Assembly (NCBI GenBank): GCA_964058805.1
Contig: CAXKVV010000086.1
Span: 1 to 28,772, forward strand
Length of the DNA: 28,772 nucleotides
Direction of reading: 5' to 3'
From: Schoenoplectus triqueter
Lineage: Eukaryota; Streptophyta; Magnoliopsida; Poales; Cyperaceae
Shown: positions 18,319-28,275 of the stretch, piece by piece
How positions within the stretch are numbered: position 1 is the stretch's first letter
How the letters are laid out: each line of letters starts with the position of its first letter
Notes under the pieces: generated by a model
Seen by the model: only the letters and a program-made list of their open reading frames with translations
Database searches by the model: none
What the model was told of the DNA's origin: nothing
Translations under genes and position numbers: made by a program

Positions 18319-21300
18319 AGCCTTTAATCCCAAATAAATTGGGGTAGGCTAGAAATGAAACCCAATCCAATATCATTGAGATCAGAGATCTCAAATATTA
18401 AAAAAAACCCTAGTTAAAAAAATATTGAACCGAGCAGTTAATTTGTATGCTATATGCCTCATGCCTGTAACTAAAAAAAACATCCACAAAATAAGAATAA
18501 GACGAATGAGCTCACAGGGGGTTCGATGGGAAACAATATATTAACAACAGTATCTTCTTCGTCCTCTTGAGGTTCTAGAGGCTGAAAATCTGCCAAGATA
18601 AATCAGAAAGTTATCTTTTGAGATTTACAATTTCAAAACATTCATTAAACAAGCATAAGATTGAACATCATAGAGTAAAAGAGGTTGACATCAAAGTAGT
18701 ACAAATGCTATATATTGTTATTATTATTATGCTAGAGCAACAAAACTACATAATAGAAGCCAGCGGTTTCAGAGATTATGTGCTAACTGGTTACCAACAG
18801 AAAATGCAATTTCCCAGAAAAGAAGAAACACAATCTACGCTGCAGATAGGTAGTCACTTACAAGGAATACAGTAATCATACTGTTTGACCCGCTCTGTTT
18901 TCAAATGTTTGAGTGCAGATCTGTAGAATAACAAAAGAAAATCAGTTAGCAAGAAGGAAATACATAGAAATGAAATTGCAGAAGAAAAACCACAATTTCC
19001 TATTAAAATAGCCAACAGTCACCCAACATGCCAATGTCCATGATACGATCAGAAGAAATGAATGCTTCATGATTGCATATTCACATTTTGATGCCAAAAT
19101 AGACTGCATATTATTAAAAGCACAAAAAAAGCAAAGCCAACAAGCAGTTACCTTCTTTGGGTGCAACCTAGAGTAAATATTTGAGACTTCAGTCCCTCAA
19201 CCCGACGTAGCCTACAATAGGAAAAATGTTAATCAAATATATCAGACCATAACCAGAAAGATTCTCCAGAGAAAGGCTCCTTTACGCTGTGCTCCAGACT
19301 CAGGACAGCAAGGGAAGCAATGGAATGGAAGATAAGCAGAACATAGAGAAGGTTGAATTTTTTTTCTTTTTCGAAGTACCAGGCAAATAACCTACTATGA
19401 TATTTCATTAATAAAATAGAAGAGTTAAAGGAGAGAGAAACTAGACGGTTGAATTTCTAACCCCTCAAATCAGAGGTAAATAGTAAAAATATTCAACAAA
19501 AACAAATACGCAAGGTGATGATATTTTTTTCTCCTTTCTATTTCCCTCCCACCCTATCAACATCCCTTACCGACTTGGGAGCACAGCATTAAAGAAATGA
19601 GAATTTTAAATTACTAAAAGTATAATACCGGTTCTCTAGGGGCACATATGGAATCCAGTCCATTTTCATTTGCTTCATCGGCACAATTTCTTCCTTGACT
19701 CTTTGAACAGATTTTATCCCAATCTTGTCAGAAGGTGGAAAAGGACAATCCACCTATAAGTAAAACAATTACTAATTAAAGGATTTGGACTACTCAGTTA
19801 CTACAAGTTTAACAAAATTAAAGCAGGAAGTGTTGACCTCATCTTTATCTCAAAGAAAAATGACATAAACACAATAGAAGTCAGTACTTACAGCTACAAC
19901 AACGGGAATGAGTGTGACCTTACTCTCACCATTTACGCTTAATAGCTGGGCTGAAGAACAAGGATAAAGAAAAGAACAATCAGCTTCTTGTGCAAAGCAG
20001 AATAACTAAGGGTGTATAAAAGACCGAAATCCCACTTACCGGTTTGATATTGCTGAACTGGACTAGATTTTAAATTTAAATAACCACAATAACCTAGAGG
20101 GTACTAGTCAACCAACAACAACCATGACCAAAAAAGCCTGCTTTAAACAACTTATCAAATTATCAATTGTTACTGAATATTTTTAATTCCTTCTATTTGT
20201 GACGTAATTAAAAGATAGATACTTCTTCCTTGAAAAAGGGATATTTCCATTATTGAGAGCCTCACTTGATTTGGAGGCATATCTACAAAAACATATATAC
20301 AATTCACTTCTCAACATCTTATAAGTTACATTAATTAGAAGAATATTAATCCTAAATAGATGTTTTCCCTCCGCCACACAAAAGTAAAATTCCAGAAGTA
20401 AAGGGCAAATGCTATATACATACGCTCGGTGCTTCCAAACAAGTAAACCTTCTTCCCATGCAGCACACCACCTTCCTCAAATGCTTCCTAACAAAGTAGT
20501 ACACTAATTTACATCAGTATCAAATGCAATAAAAACAGAAAATAAGAGAAAAAAAAGGTTGTAACAAATTGTGAAGTTCACCTCTAAGTTCGAAAATTTC
20601 CAATCGATCTCACAAAGTTTGTCAATATTATCCCACTGTGATACAAACGGATCAAAATTAGTAGTAGATCTTCAGTTGTATAGATATATATCAGACCTAT
20701 GGATAATGCTCGCTTTACACTTTGAAGAGTGAAGCAGATCAATTAGTAATATCATTTCTACTTCAAGAAATTCTTTAAATGTCATAAATATAACTTTGAC
20801 CAAAATGCCAAGATAATGTACAATTTACTAAGAATAGTAACAGCATTTACCTCTGTTCCAACTGGAAAAGCAGCTTGCCATAGGTCTTCCTGCAAAACAA
20901 GCAAAGAAGCAGTGTAAAAAAATTATCAATTGGAGACTGCATTAAATAAACAAGAAATTAAAAGATTCCAACCCTTACAAGGGTCAAAATTACAACTTTA
21001 ACTTACAATAAATTAATTAATTAGCTTAAACAACCTATATCAAGATTTCGTCATAGCAAATTACACTACTTGGACTGCTACTAAGCCAAGTGGATATACG
21101 AAAGGAAGAAATCCTCAAAATCCAGTAGGTAGCAAAATCACCTTCACAAAGGAACACGGCTTCCTAGCAGTTTTGATAACGCAAAGGGAAAAATAATAGG
21201 TAAAACAGCTCACCAGATTCGTCTTATCGTCGAAATATTCTGGCTCAGGTTTGGGTTTAGGTTCAGCCTGTCGAGACGGCCTCCCTTTAATTTTCTTGCT

Positions 21301-21381
21301 GGGTTCAGCCTGAGATTTGCTTGCGCCTTCTTCTTCTTCTTTTACCTTAGGAGCGGCTCGCTTCCTCCCACGCTTCGCCAT
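16802..21381 (-). CDS. HEAT INTOLERANT 4 ortholog (14 exons, 342 aa)
   Basis: Minus-strand exons: 21381-21214, 20889-20851, 20635-20582, 20487-20424, 19950-19892, 19753-19629, 19211-19152, 18920-18862, 18589-18516, 18083-18045, 17959-17897, 17802-17755, 17409-17281, 16849-16802. All junctions are GT-AG and the frame is open to TGA. In Arabidopsis HIT4 is a plant-specific nuclear protein needed for heat-induced chromocentre decondensation and release of transcriptional silencing. Seen here: a basic/acidic N-terminus with RGRKR (4-8) and an AT-hook-like KGRPSR (33-38); EDLWQAAFPVGTEWD from 57; PFPPSDKIGIKSVQR and PMKQMKMDWIPYVPLE in exon 6; QIFTLGCTQRRSALKHLK over exons 7-8; CDFDWELDDLEDF over exons 10-11; a charged helix over residues 269-300; and an ending KFYKFYP-like segment (MKFYKFYP) with PFINRYYGKAHQVF. 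Length and domain order match the family. Introns carry a SINE tail and a 50-bp duplication, neither touching exons. Confidence 0.93.
16980..17079. repeat. Tandem duplication, 2 x 50 bp, in the last HIT4 intron
   Basis: Units 16980-17029 and 17030-17079 are identical, each starting TCTAAACTGAATCTAATAC and ending ACTGGAGAAG. They lie inside the intron between exons 13 and 14 (16850-17280), away from both splice sites. Confidence 0.95.
18286..18403 (-). mobile_element. 5'-truncated Au-type SINE with 15-bp target duplication
   Basis: On the minus strand the segment reads CTAGCCTACCCCAATTTATT, then GGGATTAAAGGC, then a run of TTG triplets. This is the 3' end of the plant Au SINE family, whose copies end in (TTG)n. 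Flanks AAAATCCTAGTTAAA (18271-18285) and AAAACCCTAGTTAAA (18404-18418) differ at one base and form the target duplication. The 5' head with the Pol III promoter is missing. It sits in the HIT4 intron between exons 9 and 10, in the same orientation as the gene. Confidence 0.8.
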
Positions 21382-21640
21382 TATTGCTAGGCTTCTAGGG
21401 TTAGGGTTCGACCTGAACTGCTGGGGGAGAGAGAAGAGAGAGAGTGTGTAGGCGCGAAGATGCGAATTGGAAATGGAGTCCAAATTGAGCTTTTCGGTCT
21501 ACAGATTGGTTTGAGTTGTGCTCGTGCGTGAAAGGAACGCGGCTTGGGGAAATTTTGAATCGGCGCCTCTGAGAAAAGCCTAGAAGCAGAAGAGCGTGTC
21601 GGGTTGGAAGTTGGGACAAGCCAACAAGGACCGCAACCGA
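21382..21640 (-). promoter_or_regulatory. HIT4 5' leader and proximal promoter
   Basis: Directly upstream of the ATG (minus strand) is a CT-rich stretch (complement of GGGGGAGAGAGAAGAGAGAG, 21423-21442), typical of plant 5' leaders. Base composition is much less AT-rich than the MITE that begins at 21655. An upstream in-frame ATG at 21483 would add 34 residues, but these are unlike HIT4, and the ATG at 21381 matches the family start. Confidence 0.45.
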
Positions 21641-21654
21641 CCGTCTGATTTATG

Positions 21655-22284
21655 AGGGATGTCAATGAATTAATTCGATCTAATTTAAATCTGATCTAAA
21701 ATGACTGGGAGATAAATAAATTGAATATAGATCAAAATTTATTGATCCGTCATGGATCAGGTTAGATATGAATCTACCCGATCTGATCCATTTAGTTGTG
21801 TTCTTTTGAAATAATTTATGATTTAATATTAATTACAACTTAAATATATATTCATTATAAATTAATTAATATTTAATTACTTAAAATTATATAAAAATAA
21901 TTAATAAATATTTAATTATTTATGTGGGTTGAGTTGGATATAAATAAAAAAAAATTTATCCGAATTTAAATAGATCAAGATTTATTGTTCCGTCATGGGA
22001 CAGGTTAGATATGAATCTACCCGATCCGATCCATTTAGTTGTGTTCTTTTGAAATAATTTATGATTTAATATTAATTACAACTTAAATATATATTAATTA
22101 TAAATTAATTAATATTTAATTACTTAAAATTATATAAAAATAATTAATAAATACTTAATTATTTTATGTGGGTTAAGTTAGATATAAATTAAGATTTTTT
22201 TTATTCAGATTTAAACAGATCAAGTCGAATAAAGTAAAATAATATTGACCCAACTCAAATATAACCGTATCTTTTGACATTCCT
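21655..22284. mobile_element. MITE-like element with internal 243-bp duplication, AGGRATGTCAA termini
   Basis: The ends AGGGATGTCAATGAA and TTTTGACATTCCT form an inverted repeat of about 11 bp. The interior holds two similar units, about 21729-21971 and 21972-22219. Both contain CCGTCATGG, CAGGTTAGATATGAATCTAC and the AT-rich core AATTATATAAAAATAATTAA. That core is shared with the element at 1429-1821, so they are one family. Non-coding. It lies about 270 bp upstream of the HIT4 start. Confidence 0.65.
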
Positions 22285-22493
22285 ATATGAGACTGATCAT
22301 TTGTACTCTCCTTTTGTTTTCTCAAGCTACATTTCATTTCTAACGCAACTGGGCTGCCGTACCAAGCCCAAAATCAAACATCGTTAATTTTAAATTTAAG
22401 GCCCAATTCGAAGCGCGCCCGTGACATGAAAAATAGCGGGAGGCAGAAAATTTTGAGAAAACTTGTCCATGCAACGTTCTAATATTTTTTTTC
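22285..22493. other. Short spacer
   Basis: Spacer between two MITE-like elements. I see no feature in it. Confidence 0.5.
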
Positions 22494-22646
22494 TAGAGGT
22501 ATAAACAGATCGGATACGGATAATGTTTTTATTATATTTGTATTCGTTATCATTTTTCAATATAGATACGGAACAGATAATTTTCATTATTTTTCGGATC
22601 GAATCACGAATAAAATCGGATATTATCCAATCCTTTAACACCCCTA
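22494..22646. mobile_element. Small MITE-like element, 153 bp
   Basis: The left end TAGAGGTATAAACAGATCGG and the complement of the right end, TAGGGGTGTTAAAGGATTGG, match at most positions. Internal text repeats the theme GGATACGGATAA / CGGATATTATCC. This is the common plant 'GGGGTGTTAA' type of short element. No target duplication identified. Confidence 0.5.
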
Positions 22647-22660
22647 CTTTTTCCCGGTAA

Positions 22661-23240
22661 TATGAGATTAAATATTTTTGGAATCGATTAACTATAACTC
22701 AATTATGTACTCCAATTTGTACTTCAACTGAAAATATATTGATCATGTTTTAGGGGATTAAAATGGAACGTCCGGTCTAACCCGTCCCGGACCTATCCGT
22801 TATCGTGGACCGAACCGGACCATGGCTAAACGTATGCCCGACCCGTATCCTACCACGGTGGTATGGTTCTCTCTTCACTCAAAACTGACCCGTGTGAACC
22901 CGTCCCGTACCGGACTATGACCCGAACCAATTTTATAATTTTTTGAGTATTATGAGATTAAATATTTTTGGAATCGATTAACTATAACTCAATTATGTAC
23001 TCCAATTTGTACTTCAATTGAAAATGTATTGATCATGTTTTAGGGGATTAAAATGGAACGTCCGGTCTAACCCGTCCCGGACCTATCCGTTATCGTGGAC
23101 CGAACCGGACCATGGCTAAACGTATGCCCGACCCGTGTCCTACCACGGTGGTATGGTTCTCTCTTCACTCAAAACCGACCCGTGTGAACCCGTCCCGTAC
23201 CGGACTATGACCCGGACCAATTTTATAATTTTTTGAGTAT
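22661..23240. repeat. Tandem duplication, 2 x 290 bp, GC-rich core
   Basis: Units 22661-22950 and 22951-23240 start TATGAGATTAAATATTTTTG and end TTTTTTGAGTAT. They differ at only a handful of sites (for example CAACTGAAAATA versus CAATTGAAAATG, and CCCGTATCC versus CCCGTGTCC). Each holds a core with GTCCGGTCTAACCCGTCCCG and CGAACCGGACCATGG, which stands out from the AT-rich surroundings. Similar CCGGACC/CCCGT text continues to about 23530, so the pair is probably part of a larger non-coding element. Confidence 0.93.
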
Positions 23241-24003
23241 TATTCGATTTTTAAACAATTAAAATTATAAAATTAATTCAATGAAAATTATTATTTAAAA
23301 AATATATCATAAATTTATTTTTCAAATTTCATAATTTTCTAAATTTATAAAAAAAATGGACTTGGGGTCCGATCCCAGGAACCAAAGGTGGGATAGGTTG
23401 AATATTTCTGAGTTTGGCCTGCCTAAACCCGTATTCTGTGGACTGTGATGGATCGTAGACCATGAACTATTCCGATCTATTGACCATCTGAATTTTATCC
23501 GAACCGGATCATTTACAAAACTCTACCCATGATTTCTTCTCCTTCTTCCTCTCCTAAAATATAACAGCTGAAAACTTTTTAGCTAATATGACGCTGTCAA
23601 ATAGTGACATTTTAGAATAGGTCTGCATACCGTCATTCGATGGAGGCTGGACACTCTCGATTAATGGAGTTCATTCTAGATTTCAAAATCTATTATTTCT
23701 TGGATTAATATTAGAAAAAGGAACTTTTTGAGCTTGAATTAAAAAAAATGATTAATTCAATCCGATGTTTTTTTTTGACGTCCTGGTATTCTACAAACAA
23801 GCTGAAAATTAAATGCGATAAAGTTTTGGTGCGTCCATTTTATTTATAAATTTGAAGAAGATCAACATTTCATTTTATTTGGAATTGTAAGTTTAATCAA
23901 ATATAATTAAATTCCAGTGATTACATTTTAGTTTTTAGAGAGAAGAAAATTTGTTATTGTTAGCCTGCTTAGCTGCAGTTTGAGACAAATTAGGACCTCT
24001 CTC
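23241..24003. other. Element tail and spacer
   Basis: To about 23530 the sequence keeps the CCCG/CGGACC flavour of the preceding repeat and probably belongs to the same element (GGTCCGATCCCAGG; GAACCGGATCATTTAC). From 23540 to 24003 I see only AT-rich spacer without genes. Confidence 0.4.
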
Positions 24004-24464
24004 ATTATTAGCAGGGGCGGATGCAACTGTGGCCAGGGGGGGGCAGCGGCCCCCCCTGGATTTTGAAAAACAGTGCTTTTCGGTAATATTTTCGGTAGTT
24101 TGCCCCCCTCTGGAAAATTTTTTTGCCCCCCCCCCTGGATTGTCTGATTAATTTTATTGAGAAAAAAATATTTAATATCATGTATAATAAAATAATTATG
24201 CAAATATATCAAAATATAAAGTTTTATAGACGAAAATTTTCTTCATCAACTTGATTATCTATTACTTTGAGCTTTATTTTATTGTTATTTTTAATATATA
24301 AAATGTTATTATTCTAATAAATTTTTTATTAGGTAAGAATATATATTAAATTATTATTTTTTTATTTAGTACCCGATTAGTTAATGGATTTAAACCCGAT
24401 AAACTATTACAATCCGATATTTGCCCCCCCTGACTAAAATCCTGCATCCGCCCATGATTATTAG
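24004..24464. mobile_element. hAT-type MITE, 445 bp, with perfect 8-bp target duplication
   Basis: The element (24012-24456) starts CAGGGGCGGATGCA and ends TGCATCCGCCCATG. ATTATTAG stands on both sides (24004-24011 and 24457-24464). Its interior is the reverse complement of the MITE at 7682-8105, with clear similarity throughout, including GATAATCAAGTTGAT and CCTAATAA blocks. Poly-G/poly-C runs lie next to both termini. No coding capacity. Confidence 0.9.
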
Positions 24465-24599
24465 CCTGCTCTGCTTAGCTCCATTTTTATATTACCTAAC
24501 TAATCTATTTTTTATTCTCTCTCTTGTTATTTGCATTGGCCAAATGATTTGTTAGGATGGTGCAACTCTTTTGTTTTTTTTCGGTTTCACCCACGTTTT

Positions 24600-24830
24600 T
24601 TTTTTTGCAGTACAGACGGCGGATGTACGTATATAGGGTCTTTTAGGTCATTTTTTAATTATCTGACTTTTTTATTTAATTTTCGACCTTTTCTGAATTA
24701 ATAAGATAATAATGAATGTTGAATTGTTAATTTTTTATTTATTTAGTATTCGATTAACTAAAGAATTTGAATCCGATAAACTATTATAATTTGATTATTG
24801 ACCTCCTAATTACAAAAGATGATTTTGATG
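24600..24830. mobile_element. Decayed relative of the hAT MITE
   Basis: After ACGGCGGATGTACGTATATA (about 24617) comes a core with TTTATTTAGTATTCGATTAAC, then GAATCCGATAAACTATTATAA and ATTGACCTCC. These align in order with the right half of the MITE at 24012-24456 but with many changes. The right terminus is not recognisable, and there is no target duplication. Confidence 0.45.
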
Positions 24831-25465
24831 TTTCAGATTTGAGTGCATATATACTAGCAATGTATATTAAGCTGAGTAATGCTTATCTTTGTTTTCGAAG
24901 TAAAATGTGTTTAATATTTTTTTTAGTAAAAATGGAAGTCTAAGATAAAAGTTCATAAGAACCCTCCGGGGAAAATGTGCTAAATATTTAAAAAAATTTG
25001 TCGTATTATTGGCATATTTTTATCCTTTCTGAATTAATACCACAATAAATATTTTCTTTGATGCTTGGTAAATTAATATTTCATAGTTGTTGCATTGTGC
25101 AAATAATGACAGATTTGTGCATTCTTTATACGAGATTAATTTTCTTCTCGAGGCAATAATGGAATGGAGTAGGTTCGCACCCCTTTAAATTAAAAACATG
25201 ATTTGAAGGATTCTCGCACCATTAATTTTGTATCGAGATACGTACTTTTAACAGATTCAAAATCTGAAATTCGCACTTTCAATGATCATTACGAATCCCA
25301 TGCAAAATCAACGGTCTGAAAACCCTTTAAATCATTTTTTTAGTTCGAAGAGGTGCGCTACCCAGAGCGCGATCAATAAATATCTGAAATAGTTTTTGAA
25401 CCCAAACTAAATCCCAATGAAAGATTCCATTTTTTCATCACACGGCTCGCACACATGACATCAAG
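24831..25465. other. Intergenic, nothing firm
   Basis: AT-rich DNA without genes. A weak inverted pair (ATGATTTGAAGG near 25199 and CCCTTTAAATCAT near 25322) could be the trace of another small element. Confidence 0.4.
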
Positions 25466-25831
25466 GTTTTAAAATGCGGATTTCAATATGTGTGTGGTTA
25501 ACCACTGCATAGCGTATATGCGTCATGCGGATTCATATGTGGTTCAATATGCAGATATGTATTCTAAAAAGTTCTTATAATATTTTAATCGATCGTTTAT
25601 TTTTGAAGAATTTTAATATAAAATAAGAAAATATAATAACATATTAATATAATTTTGAATATTTTGTATGAAAAATATAATATAATTAATTTTATAGACT
25701 TAATACGGTAAATATTTTTTAAAAATAATGCGCATTGTTAAATATACGGATGCATACTCTCATACATGCGGTATCACACCGCATAAGTATAAGCGGATCG
25801 CATATACGGCCATACGGCCGCATTTTAAAAC
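25466..25831. mobile_element. MITE-like element with GTTTTAAAATGCGG termini, 366 bp
   Basis: The left end is GGTTTTAAAATGCGG and the right end is CCGCATTTTAAAAC, a near-perfect 14-bp inverted repeat. Subterminal parts repeat CATATGCGG, ATACGG and GCATA-type words in both orientations. The middle is AT-rich. No open frame and no convincing target duplication, so the superfamily is open. Confidence 0.55.
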
Positions 25832-26340
25832 AATGCATGACAGTTTGACAGGCAGTAGCTAAATAGTTAATACTAGTACACCATCCTTTTCACAGTAGTG
25901 GATCGGAGTCAACTTAGACATCCAAAGTCCGAACTATGAAGTCCATCAAATTCTAAAGGAATAAACCCACTCAAAACCGAGTGCATATGTGGGCAGTCGC
26001 TTCAGAAACAAAAATTAATAGAAATTATACATTACGGTATTCAAAAAACTGTAGCGGCATTTTTTATGAGTGACTATTTATGAACTATTATTATGGGGCA
26101 GATACTCCACGCCGGGAGTACTCCAGAGGATCTAAATTCCTCAAAACCCTGGATTTTAATTTAATAATAATAAATTCTTCATATATTCGTGTTTAGATTT
26201 CCAGCCGTCAGATTAAGTTGAGAGCTCTGTTACTTTAGTTTTTAATAATAATTATTATTATTAAATTAATATTAGTAAAAATAAGAGTGAGAAATACGAA
26301 ACTTCAAATATACAAATGGCAGCACGTCACTGACAGTGGC
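25832..26340. other. Spacer and possible 5' part of the Mutator-like element
   Basis: No gene. Around 26090-26160 a stretch with GCCGGGAGTACTCCAGAGG stands out. It could belong to the terminal region of the downstream transposon relic, but I could not find its partner on the far side. Confidence 0.3.
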
Positions 26341-26352
26341 GCGTTTGGTTAC

Positions 26353-26360
26353 TATAAATA
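26353..26360 (+). promoter_or_regulatory. TATA box upstream of the Mutator-like relic
   Basis: TATAAATA is followed about 25-45 bp downstream by CT/CA-rich text (CTCACTCAGTTCTCACAATA), the usual look of a plant core promoter and transcription start. It is probably the promoter of the transposase gene whose relic follows. Confidence 0.45.
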
Positions 26361-26544
26361 CCACATCTCGCTCACTCAGTTCTCACAATACAAATACTCA
26401 ATTCTCACAAACACAAATAGATCAAACATCCAACTTCTTTAAAATACTACTAGATTTAAATTATTATCCCGCTGATGAAGAAAATTATATTGCAGAACAA
26501 CCGAGCGGTAGTAATTTTTGACGGGAATATTTTTAAACTACAAT

Positions 26545-26652
26545 CAAACCAATTCCTATCAAACCTACGATCAAATCAATTCATATCAAACTTATGATCA
26601 AACCAATTCCTATCAAACCTACGATTAAACTAATTCCTATCCAATCGATGAT
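26545..26652 (+). repeat. 27-bp minisatellite, four units
   Basis: Units at 26545, 26572, 26599 and 26626. The first reads CAAACCAATTCCTATC, then AAACCTACGAT; units one and three are identical and the other two diverge. Since 27 is a multiple of three, one frame gives a nine-residue repeat, QTNSYQTYD, through three units before a stop. It may be the low-complexity N-terminal part of the transposase gene. It ends next to the start of the transposase homology. Confidence 0.85.
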
Positions 26653-27603
26653 CGACCGTCATAGAGGAATAAAGGAAGTTCTCGAGCGATCGCATTTGGG
26701 ATGGTATGTACAACGTGGAGAGGTGGTACACTGGTATTGCATACAACACGTCGCGGAGAATTTATATAAGGAAGCCGGAAAATCTGAAAAGAAATAAGAT
26801 AATCTCATAGATGATTTTCGAAAAAGACTAGCGAACAAAAAGAAACTGCGTCGTTTCGTAGGGAGATGGCGAATTTTGAGGAAATCAAATAAAAAGCTTA
26901 TGATTTTTTTAAAAAAAGTCGGCTGAAGATTAGAAAATGATGATAAAGAACCTCCTAATTTTGCTTCGTTGGCATAAACTTACGATGGAGGACATCGATG
27001 GGGTATAATGAACAGCAATGGTTCGGAAGTTCTGAATAGTATCTTCATAGTTGAACAAACTTTATCGGTTGCAGCAATTGTGCAGGGAACATGGTATAAA
27101 TGTGCTAAATGGTTCGATAAGAGGGAAATGGAAGCATTGAACCTGCATAGAGTATACAAGCAATGGCCGAAAAAAAATAATAACATTTTGGCAAAACTTG
27201 ATGACAAAACAGGTTCATGTAGATATTATTTTACTATATTTTACTAAATTTTGAACATAACGTGATATCTTTTGTATTTTTTTTAATAATTACAGCTCGT
27301 ATAAACGTAATTCCACTCGGAACTGCTCAAGGAAAATATGAGGTTCATGTGTTTGATGAGAGGATCGAGAGCGAAAAGTATTTTACTTATGGGAATACAG
27401 GTAAATTTTACTTGTGGGAAATGCTAGGGACTCCCAACTTTGAGTACCCAGATTGCAATACATACAGCCACTTCCTGTACGTTGAAGTGAACTTTTTAAC
27501 TGACAACAACGGGCTGGGCCCATATCAAGTGATCTCTTGTGCAATTTGTGCATCACATGCCATGTGTTTATTTTCAAGGAAGAACTCGAATGACATTGTT
27601 TAG
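26640..27603 (+). pseudogene. Mutator-like (MULE) transposase relic, C-terminal half
   Basis: Homology begins with DRHRGIKEVLERSHLGW (about 26650), then HWYCIQHVAENLYKEAG, a GRWRILRKSNKK block, and GGHRWGIMNSNGSEVLNSIF with AAIVQGTWYKCAKWFDKR. This is the plant MULE transposase order (end of the MULE domain and the region after it). One frame is kept from 26594 to 27218, broken only by stops at 26795-26797, 26924-26926 and 26975-26977. A 77-bp GT-AG intron (27219-27295) then joins a second exon with IPLGTAQGKYEVHVFDERIE. It ends near CASHAMCLFSRKN, a degraded match to the CSHAM core of the SWIM zinc finger, with a stop at 27601-27603. The N-terminal DNA-binding and first catalytic parts are missing. 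Non-functional as a transposase. Confidence 0.75.
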
Positions 27604-28035
27604 GAAAATTTTTGTAGCTGTATAATTTGTAATGTTATCTTCTTTTTTAAAGAAAGGTGGGAATATTCTTTTTATCTATTTTTCCTTATAACGAGCTGGT
27701 CAGCTGTACTTTTTTTTATACAAGTCTTGTCAGCTGTACTAGAAATAAACCCCCAAAAGAGCAACTTGCTCGTATATTTAAAATTTTCCCACACTTTCCA
27801 GGGATTGTAAACTTCTTTTACCATTGTCTTTTCAAGTTTTAACATTATGCATCTTGTGATCATTTCTTTATTCTTTAAGTTCATTTAAAAATGTCATAAC
27901 CATATGTCATTGGTAATCATTTTGGTTTTGAACGAACTTGGGATGAGACAAAATTAAGGTAAACAAAAAAATATAAATAATATTTACAAAAATAATTATA
28001 ATTTCTGCTGCAACGAGAAAAGGCAAATAGAATAA

Positions 28036-28096
28036 TTCCAGCAGACAAAATTTTAAACTTCCTGCTGGAATATGTTATTTATGCATAAATAACATA
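28036..28096. repeat. Two adjacent inverted repeats, one a perfect 26-bp palindrome
   Basis: TTCCAGCAG (28036-28044) pairs with CTGCTGGAA (28062-28070) across a 17-base loop. The very next base starts a perfect 26-bp palindrome (28071-28096) centred on ATGCAT, with arm TATGTTATTTATG. Together they would form two back-to-back hairpins. Confidence 0.9.
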
Positions 28097-28148
28097 ATTC
28101 AAACTAAGTTACAGTGCACGGAACAAAAAGGCTAAACAGGATGATTCC

Positions 28149-28275
28149 ATGTTTAGTCTCTTCAAATGAAGTGCTCTCAATGAAAGAAAATTCAGATGTT
28201 CTTAGTTCTTACTTGGACAGAACTACATATTGAAAAAAAAAACCCGGGTGGATATGATGATTTGAGACTAAACAT
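28149..28275. repeat. 12-bp inverted repeat pair, 127 bp across
   Basis: ATGTTTAGTCTC (28149-28160) is exactly complementary to GAGACTAAACAT (28264-28275). Inside lies a smaller pair, TAGTTCT and AGAACTA. It could be a short non-autonomous element or a hairpin-forming transcript. No target duplication seen. Confidence 0.6.

Noticed and set aside
21387..21665. Small open frames on the minus strand just upstream of HIT4
   Set aside because: They lie in the HIT4 leader and promoter, overlap each other in different frames and have no recognisable domain.
23928..24212. 94-codon minus-strand frame rich in Gly and Pro
   Set aside because: It is a translation of the poly-G/poly-C terminal region of the hAT MITE, not a protein.
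27383..27577. Minus-strand frames opposite the Mutator-like relic
   Set aside because: Shadows of the transposase homology on the plus strand.
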